A DNA stretch of 6,225 nucleotides from assembly GCA_007135505.1 (NCBI GenBank), contig SLIS01000101.1, positions 1 through 6,225 of the forward strand, given 5' to 3'. A program made the translations under genes and the position numbers. Source of the stretch: Halovivax sp. (lineage in GTDB: Archaea; Halobacteriota; Halobacteria; Halobacteriales; Natrialbaceae). The notes under the pieces were generated by a model. The model was not told where the DNA came from. It worked only from the letters and a program-made list of their open reading frames with translations, and ran no database searches. Positions 1 to 5,801 of the stretch are shown in pieces (the stretch's first letter is position 1; every line of letters starts with the position of its first letter).

Positions 1-804
1 AACCATCGGGGAGCGAACATCCAGTTGCTCGACGTTCCCGGACTCATCGAGGGCGCAGCGACGGGGAAGGGCGACGGCAAGCAAGTACTGGCCGTCGTCC
101 GCAACGCTGATCTCATCGTCTTCGTCCTCTCGGTCTTCGAGATCGACCAGTACGATCGCCTCCAGGAAGAGCTGTACGACATCAACATCCGCGTCGACGA
201 GGAGCCGCCGCGGGTGACCGTCCGGCCGAAGATCAAAGACGGGATCAAGATCACCTCGAGCACCGACCAGGAGTTAGCCGAGGAGACCATCACGGACGTC
301 CTCCGCGACCAGGGCTACGTCAACGCCGATCTCAACCTCCAGGAGTGCGTCACCATCGACCGCCTGGTCGACGGGCTCATGGACAATCGCGAGTACATCC
401 CGTCGATCACCTGCGTGAACAAGGTCGACCTCATCGAACCCAGCTACAAGGAGACCGTCGACGAGCAGCTCCGCGAGCGCGACCTCGACCCCGAGGCGGT
501 GACGTTCATCAGCGCCGAAGCGGAGAAGGGCCTCGAGGCGCTGAAAGACCGGATCTGGGAGAACCTGGGACTCATCAGGGTCTACATGGACAAACCCGGT
601 CGCGGCGTCGACTGGGAGGAGCCACTCGTCGTCGAGGAGGGCGCCACCATTCAGGAGGCCATCGAGAAACTGGGCGGCGACTTCGAGGACCGCTTTCGCT
701 TCGCTCGAATCTCCGGCCCGAGCGCCACGCACGACGAACAGCAGGTCGGCACGGACCACGTCCTCGAAGACGAGGACGTGATGAAACTGATTCTGCGGCG
801 GTGA
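1..804 (+). CDS. drg: DRG/Obg-family GTP-binding protein with C-terminal TGS domain (5' end cut by window)
   Basis: This is the last 267 codons of a translation-associated GTPase of the developmentally regulated GTP-binding (DRG) group. Its reading frame is open to the left edge, so the true start, the N-terminal helical region and the G1 P-loop lie outside. Visible in window numbering are the G3 motif DVPG (residues 11-14, within NIQLLDVPGLIEGAATGKGDG), the G4 motif NKVD (140-143) and a G5-like SAEAEKG (171-177). A DRG-type insert (about 47-113) separates G3 from G4. A TGS domain covers about 192-266, from LIRVYMDKPG to MKLILRR. The family binds GTP and associates with ribosomes or RNA; its exact role in archaea is not settled. 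Full-length archaeal members are roughly 370 residues, so about 100 are missing. The TTG at position 25 is an internal Leu codon and not a start. The gene ends 161 bp before nhaC, which has its own promoter. The family assignment is secure; the symbol is generic. Confidence 0.93.
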   Translation, partial: NHRGANIQLLDVPGLIEGAATGKGDGKQVLAVVRNADLIVFVLSVFEIDQYDRLQEELYDINIRVDEEPPRVTVRPKIKDGIKITSSTDQELAEETITDVLRDQGYVNADLNLQECVTIDRLVDGLMDNREYIPSITCVNKVDLIEPSYKETVDEQLRERDLDPEAVTFISAEAEKGLEALKDRIWENLGLIRVYMDKPGRGVDWEEPLVVEEGATIQEAIEKLGGDFEDRFRFARISGPSATHDEQQVGTDHVLEDEDVMKLILRR

Positions 805-930
805 ACGGTCAGCGCAGGGAGTGCGGGGGACGACCTATCGGGTGACTAGCGACGACCGTAGCCAGCGACCAGTCTGGGAACAGACGGGACAGACCGCCGG
901 AATATCCACGTATCAGGCTAGACCATCACG

Positions 931-940
931 TAAATTTATA
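931..940 (+). promoter_or_regulatory. TATA box of nhaC (leaderless-type promoter)
   Basis: The run TAAATTTATA is an AT-rich island in GC-rich DNA and matches an archaeal TATA box. Its centre is about 30 bp before the ATG at 966. The predicted transcription start is therefore close to or at the start codon, giving a leaderless or nearly leaderless mRNA as is common in haloarchaea. No Shine-Dalgarno sequence is present upstream of the ATG. The start site is inferred from spacing only. Confidence 0.75.
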
Positions 941-946
941 CACTCC

Positions 947-965
947 GGGTGTGATATTCACACCC
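947..965. promoter_or_regulatory. Perfect 19-bp palindrome at the nhaC start, putative operator
   Basis: GGGTGTGA, then TAT, then TCACACCC: two perfectly complementary 8-bp arms around a 3-bp centre. It begins 6 bp after the TATA box and ends on the base before the nhaC ATG, so it covers the promoter-proximal and start-site region. A dimeric regulator bound here would be expected to block polymerase, which suggests a repressor site. The regulator is unknown. If transcription instead begins further upstream, the same sequence would form an 8-bp RNA hairpin directly in front of the start codon. The palindrome is seen directly; operator function is inferred. Confidence 0.6.
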
Positions 966-2714
966 ATGTCAGAATTTGGCGCGCTATCGTTGATACCGCC
1001 ATTACTGGCGATCGTACTGGCGATCGTAACGAGAAAGGCAGTCCTGTCGCTGTTTCTCGGGATCTGGTCCGGCGGGATCCTGTACGCCGGCGGGCCGGAT
1101 CCGCTGAGCGATCCCCTCGGCTGGGTCGAGGGGGTCCTCGCGGACGGTTTCGGCTTCTTCACCACGTTCGACTGGATCGTCGAGGCCATCTCCGATCCGT
1201 TCCACACCCAGATCCTGATCTTCACGCTGCTGCTCGGATCCGGGGTCGCGATGATCTGGAACCTCGGCGGCGCGTACGCGGTGCGGGACTGGGCGCTGGA
1301 GCGCCTCGACAGTCCGCGAAAGGGAATGCTCGCGACCGGGGTGCTGGGGCTGGTGATGTTCTTCGACGACTACGCCAACACGGCCATCGTCGGGTCGTCG
1401 ATGAAGGACGTCTCCGACCAGCTCCAGGTCTCGCGCGAGAAGCTGTCCTACGTGGTCGACTCGACGGCCGCGCCGGTCGCGACGATCGCCCTCTCCTCGT
1501 GGGTGGCATTCCAGATTAGCCTGATCGAGGACGCCTACGGGGAGCTCGGCCTGGACGGCGCCGGGGATCCGTCGGCGTTCGAGATCTTCTTCAACTCGAT
1601 CCCGTTCAACATGTACGCCATCCTGGCGATCGTCATGGTCGGGATCGTCGTCCTCTCGGGACGGGATTACGGCGAGATGCTCGACGCGGAGCACCGCTCC
1701 TGGAAGACGGGCAAGGTCTACCGCGACGACGCCCAGCCGATGCAGGACGTCGAAGCCGACCTCGGCCAACCGTCCGTCACGGATCCGCGACTCAGCAGCT
1801 TCTTCGGGCCAGTCATCGTCCTCATCGCCGTGACGATCGGAACGGCGCTGTGGACGGGGTACTACGCGGCCGGCTCGCCGCCGATCGGCGAGCTCGACTC
1901 GTGGGGTGACATGGTCATCGACGCCGATTACGCGGCCGCACTGATCTACGGGTCGTTCGCGATGGTCGTCTCCGGCTTCGTCCTCGGAAAAGTTCACGAC
2001 ATCTTCAGCTTCCGGGAAGCGACGGACACGACGATCGACGGTTTCGGCATCATGCTGACCGCCGTCACGATCCTCGTCCTCGCGTGGGGAATCGGCTCGA
2101 CGGTCGGGGCGTTAGAGACCGGCGAGTACGTCTCCGGGGCGATCGGAGACGAGCTGCCGAGTTCGCTGCTCCCGGTCGTCGTCCTGGCGACCGCGGGATT
2201 CATCGCCTTTTCCACCGGGACGTCCTGGGGGACGATGGCAATATTGACGCCGATCGTCATCCCGATCTCCTGGGCCATGACCGGCGACCACACCATGACC
2301 GCCGCCGTCGTCGGCATGATCTTCTCCGGGGCGATCTTCGGCGACCACAGCTCGCCCATCTCGGACACCTCGGTCCTGTCCTCGACGTTCACCGGGGCGG
2401 ACCTCATCGACCACGTCCGCACGCAGCTGTACTACGCCGTGACCGTCGGGATCGTCGCCGCCGTCCTCATCACCATCTGGGGATTCACCGCGATCTCGCC
2501 GCTGATCCTGTTGCCGATCGGCGCGCTCATTCTCGTCGGACTGGTCTACGGCCTGTCCGAGTACGACGCCCGTCGGAAGGGCGTCGATCCGATCGCCGTG
2601 AACGGCGACCGACACGGTGGGGAGCCGGTGAAGCCGGCCGCCGAGGACGCCGCGACGGGCGCAGAAACCGCCGAATCGACCGCCGCGACGGACCCCACGG
2701 CCGACTCCGAGTGA
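966..2714 (+). CDS. nhaC: Na+/H+ antiporter, NhaC family
   Basis: This is a 582-residue integral membrane protein of the NhaC family (ion transporter superfamily), expected to exchange cytoplasmic Na+ for external H+ in the cell membrane. Substrate is known only by family, and some relatives exchange organic acids. Family hallmarks are FFDDYANTAIVGSSM (about 132-146), the region around STAAPVATIALSSWVAFQ (166-183), FSTGTSWGTMAILTPIVIPI (415-434) and GDHSSPISDTSVLSS (459-473). About 13-14 hydrophobic segments can be read, roughly at 7-22, 26-42, 82-100, 120-135, 165-187, 212-231, 280-298, 321-342, 361-385, 400-416, 423-437, 443-458, 488-507 and 510-530. A hydrophilic loop lies at 232-278. The last 50 or so residues form a polar Ala/Glu/Thr-rich tail, probably cytoplasmic. 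The ATG at 966 is preferred over the GTG at 951, because the GTG falls inside the palindrome and 966 fits the TATA spacing. It is flanked by its own promoter and appears monocistronic. Confidence 0.93.
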   Translation: MSEFGALSLIPPLLAIVLAIVTRKAVLSLFLGIWSGGILYAGGPDPLSDPLGWVEGVLADGFGFFTTFDWIVEAISDPFHTQILIFTLLLGSGVAMIWNLGGAYAVRDWALERLDSPRKGMLATGVLGLVMFFDDYANTAIVGSSMKDVSDQLQVSREKLSYVVDSTAAPVATIALSSWVAFQISLIEDAYGELGLDGAGDPSAFEIFFNSIPFNMYAILAIVMVGIVVLSGRDYGEMLDAEHRSWKTGKVYRDDAQPMQDVEADLGQPSVTDPRLSSFFGPVIVLIAVTIGTALWTGYYAAGSPPIGELDSWGDMVIDADYAAALIYGSFAMVVSGFVLGKVHDIFSFREATDTTIDGFGIMLTAVTILVLAWGIGSTVGALETGEYVSGAIGDELPSSLLPVVVLATAGFIAFSTGTSWGTMAILTPIVIPISWAMTGDHTMTAAVVGMIFSGAIFGDHSSPISDTSVLSSTFTGADLIDHVRTQLYYAVTVGIVAAVLITIWGFTAISPLILLPIGALILVGLVYGLSEYDARRKGVDPIAVNGDRHGGEPVKPAAEDAATGAETAESTAATDPTADSE

Positions 2715-2722
2715 GGCACTGT

Positions 2723-2743
2723 CGACGAGGCCGTCGCTCGTCG
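2723..2743 (+). other. Possible hairpin in the nhaC 3' untranslated region
   Basis: CGACGAG and CTCGTCG are 7-bp inverted arms around a 7-base loop, starting 8 bases after the nhaC stop. Allowing one bulged G, three further pairs (GTC/GAC) can form. No T-run follows directly; the first is at 2806-2810. It might stabilise the 3' end or assist termination, but GACG-type words are common in haloarchaeal DNA, so chance is a real alternative. Confidence 0.3.
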
Positions 2744-2805
2744 GACGGAACCGCCCGCTGACTCGTTCCGTGGGTGTCGTCGACGGGTATTCCGCCTTCC
2801 ACACG

Positions 2806-2810
2806 TTTTT
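2806..2810 (+). promoter_or_regulatory. Weak TATA-like T-run upstream of the VOC gene
   Basis: The TTTTT run is centred 28 bp before the ATG at 2836, the spacing expected of a leaderless haloarchaeal promoter. It is a poor TATA match, but no better AT-rich element lies in the 121-bp gap. It could equally act as an oligo-T termination signal for nhaC. Confidence 0.4.
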
Positions 2811-2833
2811 GCGGAGAGAACCCGTGTCTCCGC
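2811..2833. promoter_or_regulatory. Inverted repeat between promoter and start of the VOC gene
   Basis: GCGGAGA (2811-2817) and TCTCCGC (2827-2833) are perfect 7-bp arms separated by 9 bp, so the arm centres are 16 bp apart. The element lies directly after the T-run and ends two bases before the ATG, the same relative position as the palindrome at nhaC. This suggests a regulator site, but the sequence is unrelated to the nhaC palindrome. Operator function is inferred. Confidence 0.4.
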
Positions 2834-2835
2834 GT

Positions 2836-3633
2836 ATGGACGGCACCATCGACCACACCATGATCCGCGTTTCGGACCTGGACGAATCGCTCGAGTGGTA
2901 CGGCACCCACCTCGACTACGAGGAGAAAGACCGGTACGAGGGCGAGGACTTCACGATCGCCTACCTCGGCCCGGCGGACATGCACGAGGCGGGCGCCATG
3001 CTCGAACTCACGCACAACCACGGGACCGACGCGGTCGAGATCGGCGACGCGTGGGGCCACATCGCCGTTCGCGTGCCCGAAGGCGAACTCGAAGCCTACT
3101 ACGACCAGCTGATGGACGAGGGCGTCGACGACTACCGCGATCCCGAATCCTGTGGCGGCCGCTACGCGTTCGTCAAAGATCCCGACGGTCACGAGATCGA
3201 GATCGTCCAGCGAAACCCCGACCAGGGCGCGCTGTGGTCGATCGACCACACGATGATGCGCGTCGAGGACGCCGACGCCGCGCTCGGCTTCTGGACCCGC
3301 AAGTTCGAGTACGACGAGGTCGGCCGCTGGGAAGCCGACACCTTCGCGAACTACTTCCTCGAACCGACCGACGCCGCCGACGAGGCGATGGCCGTCGAAC
3401 TCACCTACAACTACGACGGTCGCAGCTACACGCAGGGCGACGGCTGGGGTCACCTCTGCGTGCGCGTCGACGACCTCCACGACGACTGGGACAGCCTCAT
3501 GACCAGGGAGGCCGAGGACTACCGCGATCCCGAGAGCTGCGACGACAGGTACGCCTTCACGCGCGATCCCGACGGTCACGAGATCGAGTTGCTGGAGCGG
3601 AATCCCGAGGCGGACTCGCTGTTCCCGTTCTAG
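2836..3633 (+). CDS. gloA: Two-domain glyoxalase I-like VOC-superfamily protein
   Basis: This 265-residue acidic protein consists of two tandem vicinal-oxygen-chelate domains, about residues 4-127 and 135-256, offset by about 129-131 residues. Domain 1 has H7 (IDHTMIRV), E57 (MLELTHN), H75 (WGHIAVRV) and E122 (DPDGHEIEI). Domain 2 has H138, E188, H206 and E251 in the same motifs. These eight positions match the four metal ligands per site of glyoxalase I. The predicted reaction is isomerisation of the hemithioacetal of methylglyoxal and a low-molecular-weight thiol to the lactoyl thioester. Haloarchaea contain gamma-glutamylcysteine rather than glutathione, so that thiol is the likely cofactor. 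Single-chain two-domain forms are known in yeast and Plasmodium Glo1, whereas E. coli GlxI is a homodimer of single domains. The ATG at 2836 is chosen over the in-frame GTG at 2770 because the upstream codons lie outside the VOC fold and the promoter spacing fits 2836. Another VOC activity remains possible. Confidence 0.85.
   Translation: MDGTIDHTMIRVSDLDESLEWYGTHLDYEEKDRYEGEDFTIAYLGPADMHEAGAMLELTHNHGTDAVEIGDAWGHIAVRVPEGELEAYYDQLMDEGVDDYRDPESCGGRYAFVKDPDGHEIEIVQRNPDQGALWSIDHTMMRVEDADAALGFWTRKFEYDEVGRWEADTFANYFLEPTDAADEAMAVELTYNYDGRSYTQGDGWGHLCVRVDDLHDDWDSLMTREAEDYRDPESCDDRYAFTRDPDGHEIELLERNPEADSLFPF
3130..3588 (+). repeat. Internal repeat within the two-domain VOC gene
   Basis: Two stretches of the first half recur exactly 387 bp (129 codons) downstream: 17 bp (3130-3146 and 3517-3533) and 24 bp (3178-3201 and 3565-3588). 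The second encodes DPDGHEIE in both copies and contains the fourth metal ligand. The matches show that the gene arose by tandem duplication of a single VOC domain. Motif conservation rather than recent copying may explain the DNA identity, because sequence between the two blocks has diverged. Confidence 0.85.
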
Positions 3634-3713
3634 GGACGTCGGTCGGGGTTCTCGAGAACGAATTCTGCGGCGGGGACACCCGGTTCGATCGCTGACCGCC
3701 AGTGCGTGGAGTT

Positions 3714-3733
3714 TACCGGCCGTTCGGTCGGTA
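3714..3733 (+). other. Hairpin in the convergent intergenic gap
   Basis: TACCGGCC and GGTCGGTA can pair as an 8-bp stem with one G-U pair and a GTTC loop. The stem is fully paired only in the plus-strand transcript, 81 bases past the stop of the VOC gene. No T-run follows, so it is not a classical terminator. The rest of the gap (3634-3822) shows no gene; the minus-strand gene ending at 3823 also lacks an obvious oligo-T terminator here. Confidence 0.3.
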
Positions 3734-3822
3734 CCTGTCGCGTCGAACCCTGGAGGTCGTGGTCGCTCAGTACTCGTCACCGTCGCCCGGTTTCCGTCGT
3801 GGGCGGCCGGTACTCGCCGCCG

Positions 3823-5166
3823 TCAGTCGTCGGCCGCGGCGACTTCCGCCCCGGCGTCACTCGCCGCCTCCCGGTCGAGTTCGTCGAGATAGTCGTCGGC
3901 GTCGAGGGCTGCCTTCGACCCCATCCCGGCCGCGGTGACGGCCTGCTGGTAGTGGAAGTCGACGACGTCGCCGGCGCCGAAGATGCCCGCGACGTCGGTC
4001 TCGGTCTGTCCCGCACCATCGCCGCCGCGCGTCTGGAGGTAGCCCTCGTCGTCCAGATCGACGCCGGTGCCTTCCAGGTAGTCGGTGTTCGGCGTGTGCC
4101 CGATCGCGAGGAAGACGGCACCGACGTCGAAGTCGAAGCGCTCGGTGTCCGAATCGTCGAGCTTGTCGCTGGGGTAGCCCTCGGGATGGCGGGCCAGCGT
4201 GACGTGATCGACGCCGGCTTCCTGGGAGCCGGACACTTCGAGCAGTTCCGTGTTCCGCATGATCTCGATGTCGCCGGCCTCGACCTGTTCCTCGACGCGG
4301 TCGATCCAGTACTGCTCGGCGCGGAACTCCTCGCGACGGTGGGCGATGTAGACGGTGTCGGCGAACTTCGTGAGGAACGAGGCCTCCTCCATCGCGGCGT
4401 CGCCACCGCCGACGACGAGCATGTCCTCGCCGCGGAAGAACGCGCCGTCACACGTCGCACACGTCGAGAGTCCGTAGCCCATCAGTTCGTCCTCGCCGGG
4501 GACGCCGAGCGTGCGAGCGCTCGCACCCGAGGCGGCGATGACGGCGTCGGCCGTGTAGACGTCGCCGTTCGTTAGCTCGACGCGGAACGGCCGGTCGCTC
4601 GCGTCGACGGTCTCGACGATGCCGTTGATCGTCTCGGCACCGAAGCGACGGGCCTGCTCTTTCATGTTGTTCACCAGCTCTGGACCGCCGATTCCCTCGG
4701 GGAAGCCGGGGTAGTTCGCCACGTCAGTCGTCAGCGTGAGCTGGCCGCCGGGTTCGTCACCCTCGATCACCAGCGGCTCGTTGTTCGCCCGACCGGCGTA
4801 GATCGCCGCGGTGAGACCGGCGATCCCCGTCCCGGCGATGACGACGCGATGATGGGCGACGACGTCGTCGTCACCACAAGCAGCGACCGACTCGGCGTCG
4901 TCCAGCCCGAGCAGTTCGTCGAGTTCGCCCGACTCCTCGAGTTCGCAGGTGTCGTCCCACCCACCGATTAGCTCGTCGTCGACGAACACCTCCGGCGCCG
5001 TCTGGCGGCCGTTCGCTCGCTCGACCATCTCCTCGAACAGCGCCTCGTCGCCGCTTACGTTGTACGTCTCGTACTCGACGCCTTTGGCGTCGAAGAGATC
5101 CGTTGCCTTCTCACAGTACGGACAGTTGTCTTTGACGTAAATCTCGACGCGCGGCTGCTCGCTCAT
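3823..5166 (-). CDS. trxB: Glutaredoxin-thioredoxin reductase fusion protein
   Basis: This is a 447-residue cytoplasmic flavoprotein. Residues about 7-86 form a glutaredoxin fold with the CPYC redox site (C15, C18), TAPEVFVDD including the cis-Pro position (56-64) and the GGWDD segment (68-72). An acidic linker (about 87-105) follows. Residues about 106-430 are a low-molecular-weight thioredoxin reductase: FAD-binding GTGIAGLTAAIYAGR (112-126), redox-active CATCDG (C236, C239), NAD(P)H-binding VVGGGDAAMEEA (251-262), HRREEFRA (276-283, arginines typical of NADPH use) and the second FAD motif FGAGDV (396-401). Electrons should pass from NADPH through FAD and CATC to a disulfide, possibly the attached CPYC. 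The linker has no ATG, GTG or TTG that would allow separate translation of the reductase, so the fusion looks genuine. The ATG at 5166 is chosen because the glutaredoxin fold begins at once and a TATA-like element lies 26 bp upstream. An in-frame ATG at 5253 would add 29 non-homologous residues. Neighbours: convergent with the glyoxalase-like gene, divergent from DUF357. Confidence 0.92.
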   Translation of the reverse strand: MSEQPRVEIYVKDNCPYCEKATDLFDAKGVEYETYNVSGDEALFEEMVERANGRQTAPEVFVDDELIGGWDDTCELEESGELDELLGLDDAESVAACGDDDVVAHHRVVIAGTGIAGLTAAIYAGRANNEPLVIEGDEPGGQLTLTTDVANYPGFPEGIGGPELVNNMKEQARRFGAETINGIVETVDASDRPFRVELTNGDVYTADAVIAASGASARTLGVPGEDELMGYGLSTCATCDGAFFRGEDMLVVGGGDAAMEEASFLTKFADTVYIAHRREEFRAEQYWIDRVEEQVEAGDIEIMRNTELLEVSGSQEAGVDHVTLARHPEGYPSDKLDDSDTERFDFDVGAVFLAIGHTPNTDYLEGTGVDLDDEGYLQTRGGDGAGQTETDVAGIFGAGDVVDFHYQQAVTAAGMGSKAALDADDYLDELDREAASDAGAEVAAADD

Positions 5167-5188
5167 ACCGCCACGTACGGAAACGGGT

Positions 5189-5196
5189 CCTATACG
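5189..5196 (-). promoter_or_regulatory. TATA-like element of the Grx-TrxR gene
   Basis: Read on the minus strand this is CGTATAGG, the only AT-rich spot in the near upstream DNA. The TATA core (5191-5194) is about 26 bp before the ATG at 5166, matching leaderless haloarchaeal promoter spacing and supporting that start over the ATG at 5253. Confidence 0.55.
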
Positions 5197-5235
5197 CCTT
5201 GCGTTCCCGGGGCTTTCGATAGTCCCTGCCGTCCA

Positions 5236-5333
5236 GCGGACGTCCGCGCTCATCGCTCTATTCGCACCCTTCGCGGTTAGCACCGAACCCCCGTCGACGA
5301 CCGCGGGACCACGACCGGAGTCGGAGCGGTCGT
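5236..5333. promoter_or_regulatory. Inverted repeats in the divergent intergenic region
   Basis: The 248-bp gap between the divergent Grx-TrxR and DUF357 genes holds a perfect 12-bp palindrome, GCGGACGTCCGC (5236-5247). It also holds an inverted repeat with 7-bp arms ACGACCG (5311-5317) and CGGTCGT (5327-5333) around 9 bp. The word TTAGCACCG occurs twice, at 5277-5285 and 5386-5394. No small gene is convincing in the gap. The elements may include regulator sites, but GC-rich DNA produces such repeats by chance at an appreciable rate. Confidence 0.25.
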
Positions 5334-5414
5334 CCGGCCGCGCCGCGAGCGGTTGTCGTCCGATACGCAACTCGAGTCGACGGGCTTAGCACCGCCGAGA
5401 ACTCACTGTGGCGT

Positions 5415-5699
5415 ATGCCAGCCGAGCTCGCCGAGAAGACCGATCGGTACGAGGGACTGCTCGCCTCGGCCCTCGAAGAGGCCGAAATCGCCGCCGGCGA
5501 CGACACGCCGCTGGCCGATGCGGCCGAAGAGTGTTACGAGATGGCAGAATCCTACCTGGAGGACGGACGTCACTTTCGCGAGTCGGACGACCCGGTCAAC
5601 GCGTTGGCCTCCTTCTCCTACGGCCACGCGTGGCTCGATGCGGGAGCCCGCATCGGGCTGTTCGACGTCCCGATCGAGGGACACCTTTTTACCGTTTGA
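5415..5699 (+). CDS. DUF357 domain-containing protein
   Basis: This is a 94-residue acidic, probably all-helical protein matching the archaeal DUF357 family. Recognisable stretches are EKTDRYEGLL (7-16), AEECYEMAESYLEDGRHF (37-54), DPVNALASFSYGHAWLDAG (59-77) and a C-terminal GLFDVP..GHLF. The alternation of helix, Gly/Asp turn and helix resembles a small helical repeat of the kind seen in protein-protein contacts. The family is widespread in archaea without an established function, and no catalytic motif is visible. There is no signal peptide or membrane segment. The start at 5415 is the only ATG near the conserved N-terminus. A weak AT-containing spot (GGCTTAGC, 5383-5390) about 27 bp upstream might serve as a leaderless promoter. 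The gene lies 190 bp upstream of tfb, which has its own strong TATA boxes, so co-transcription is possible but not required. Confidence 0.88.
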   Translation: MPAELAEKTDRYEGLLASALEEAEIAAGDDTPLADAAEECYEMAESYLEDGRHFRESDDPVNALASFSYGHAWLDAGARIGLFDVPIEGHLFTV

Positions 5700-5773
5700 G
5701 TGACCGTCGCCCCAGAATTCATCATGATCGATCCTCCAGTTTTCGAAAGGTACTTTACTATCCGGGCGGAGTG

Positions 5774-5780
5774 TTTATAT
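5774..5780 (+). promoter_or_regulatory. Upstream TATA box of tfb (P1)
   Basis: TTTATAT follows a purine-containing GGCGGAGTG stretch that could serve as the BRE. Spacing predicts transcription starting near 5803-5805, about 85 bases before the tfb ATG. Such an mRNA would carry the whole upstream ORF at 5819. Position only; no start site is known. Confidence 0.6.
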
Positions 5781-5793
5781 TGCAGCCGAAGGG

Positions 5794-5801
5794 TTTAAAT
5801 A
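5794..5801 (+). promoter_or_regulatory. Downstream TATA box of tfb (P2)
   Basis: TTTAAATA, preceded by the purine-rich CCGAAGGG as a likely BRE, is the strongest TATA match in the window. The predicted start is near 5820-5826, giving a leader of about 65-70 bases before the tfb ATG. The box sits at the centre of an imperfect dyad (5786-5807, 8 of 11 pairs, CCGA/TCGG at the ends), which could be a regulator site. Confidence 0.75.

Noticed and set aside
872..885. GTCTG-GGAA-CAGAC as a terminator hairpin of the DRG gene
   Set aside because: The stem is only 5 bp, no T-run follows, and the CAGAC word recurs nearby, so it is probably chance.
949..963. Resemblance of the nhaC palindrome to the bacterial CRP site (TGTGA...TCACA)
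   Set aside because: The half-sites are separated by 3 bp rather than 6, and a CRP-type regulator is not expected here.
951..965. GTG at 951 as the nhaC start
   Set aside because: It lies inside the palindrome and before the predicted transcription start. The ATG at 966 fits the TATA spacing and the usual NhaC N-terminus.
2770..2835. GTG at 2770 as the start of the VOC gene
   Set aside because: The extra 22 codons are outside the VOC fold and would cross the promoter-like T-run and the inverted repeat.
3648..3659. The 12-bp perfect palindrome GTTCTCGAGAAC after the VOC gene
   Set aside because: About one such palindrome is expected by chance in a window this size. It has no loop for a stable hairpin and is not at a promoter.
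2527..3780. A 417-codon minus-strand frame opposite the VOC gene and the nhaC tail
   Set aside because: It is antisense to two well-supported genes and its Arg/Val-rich product matches no family. Such open antisense frames are expected from the strong third-position GC bias.
3706..4575. A 289-codon plus-strand frame opposite the Grx-TrxR gene
   Set aside because: It is a mirror frame of a gene with intact motifs, with no recognisable domain and no promoter.
5167..5370. N-terminal extension of the Grx-TrxR fusion up to 5370
   Set aside because: The frame is open, but the added residues show no homology and would read through the TATA-like element at 5189-5196. The ATG at 5166 starts directly at the glutaredoxin fold.
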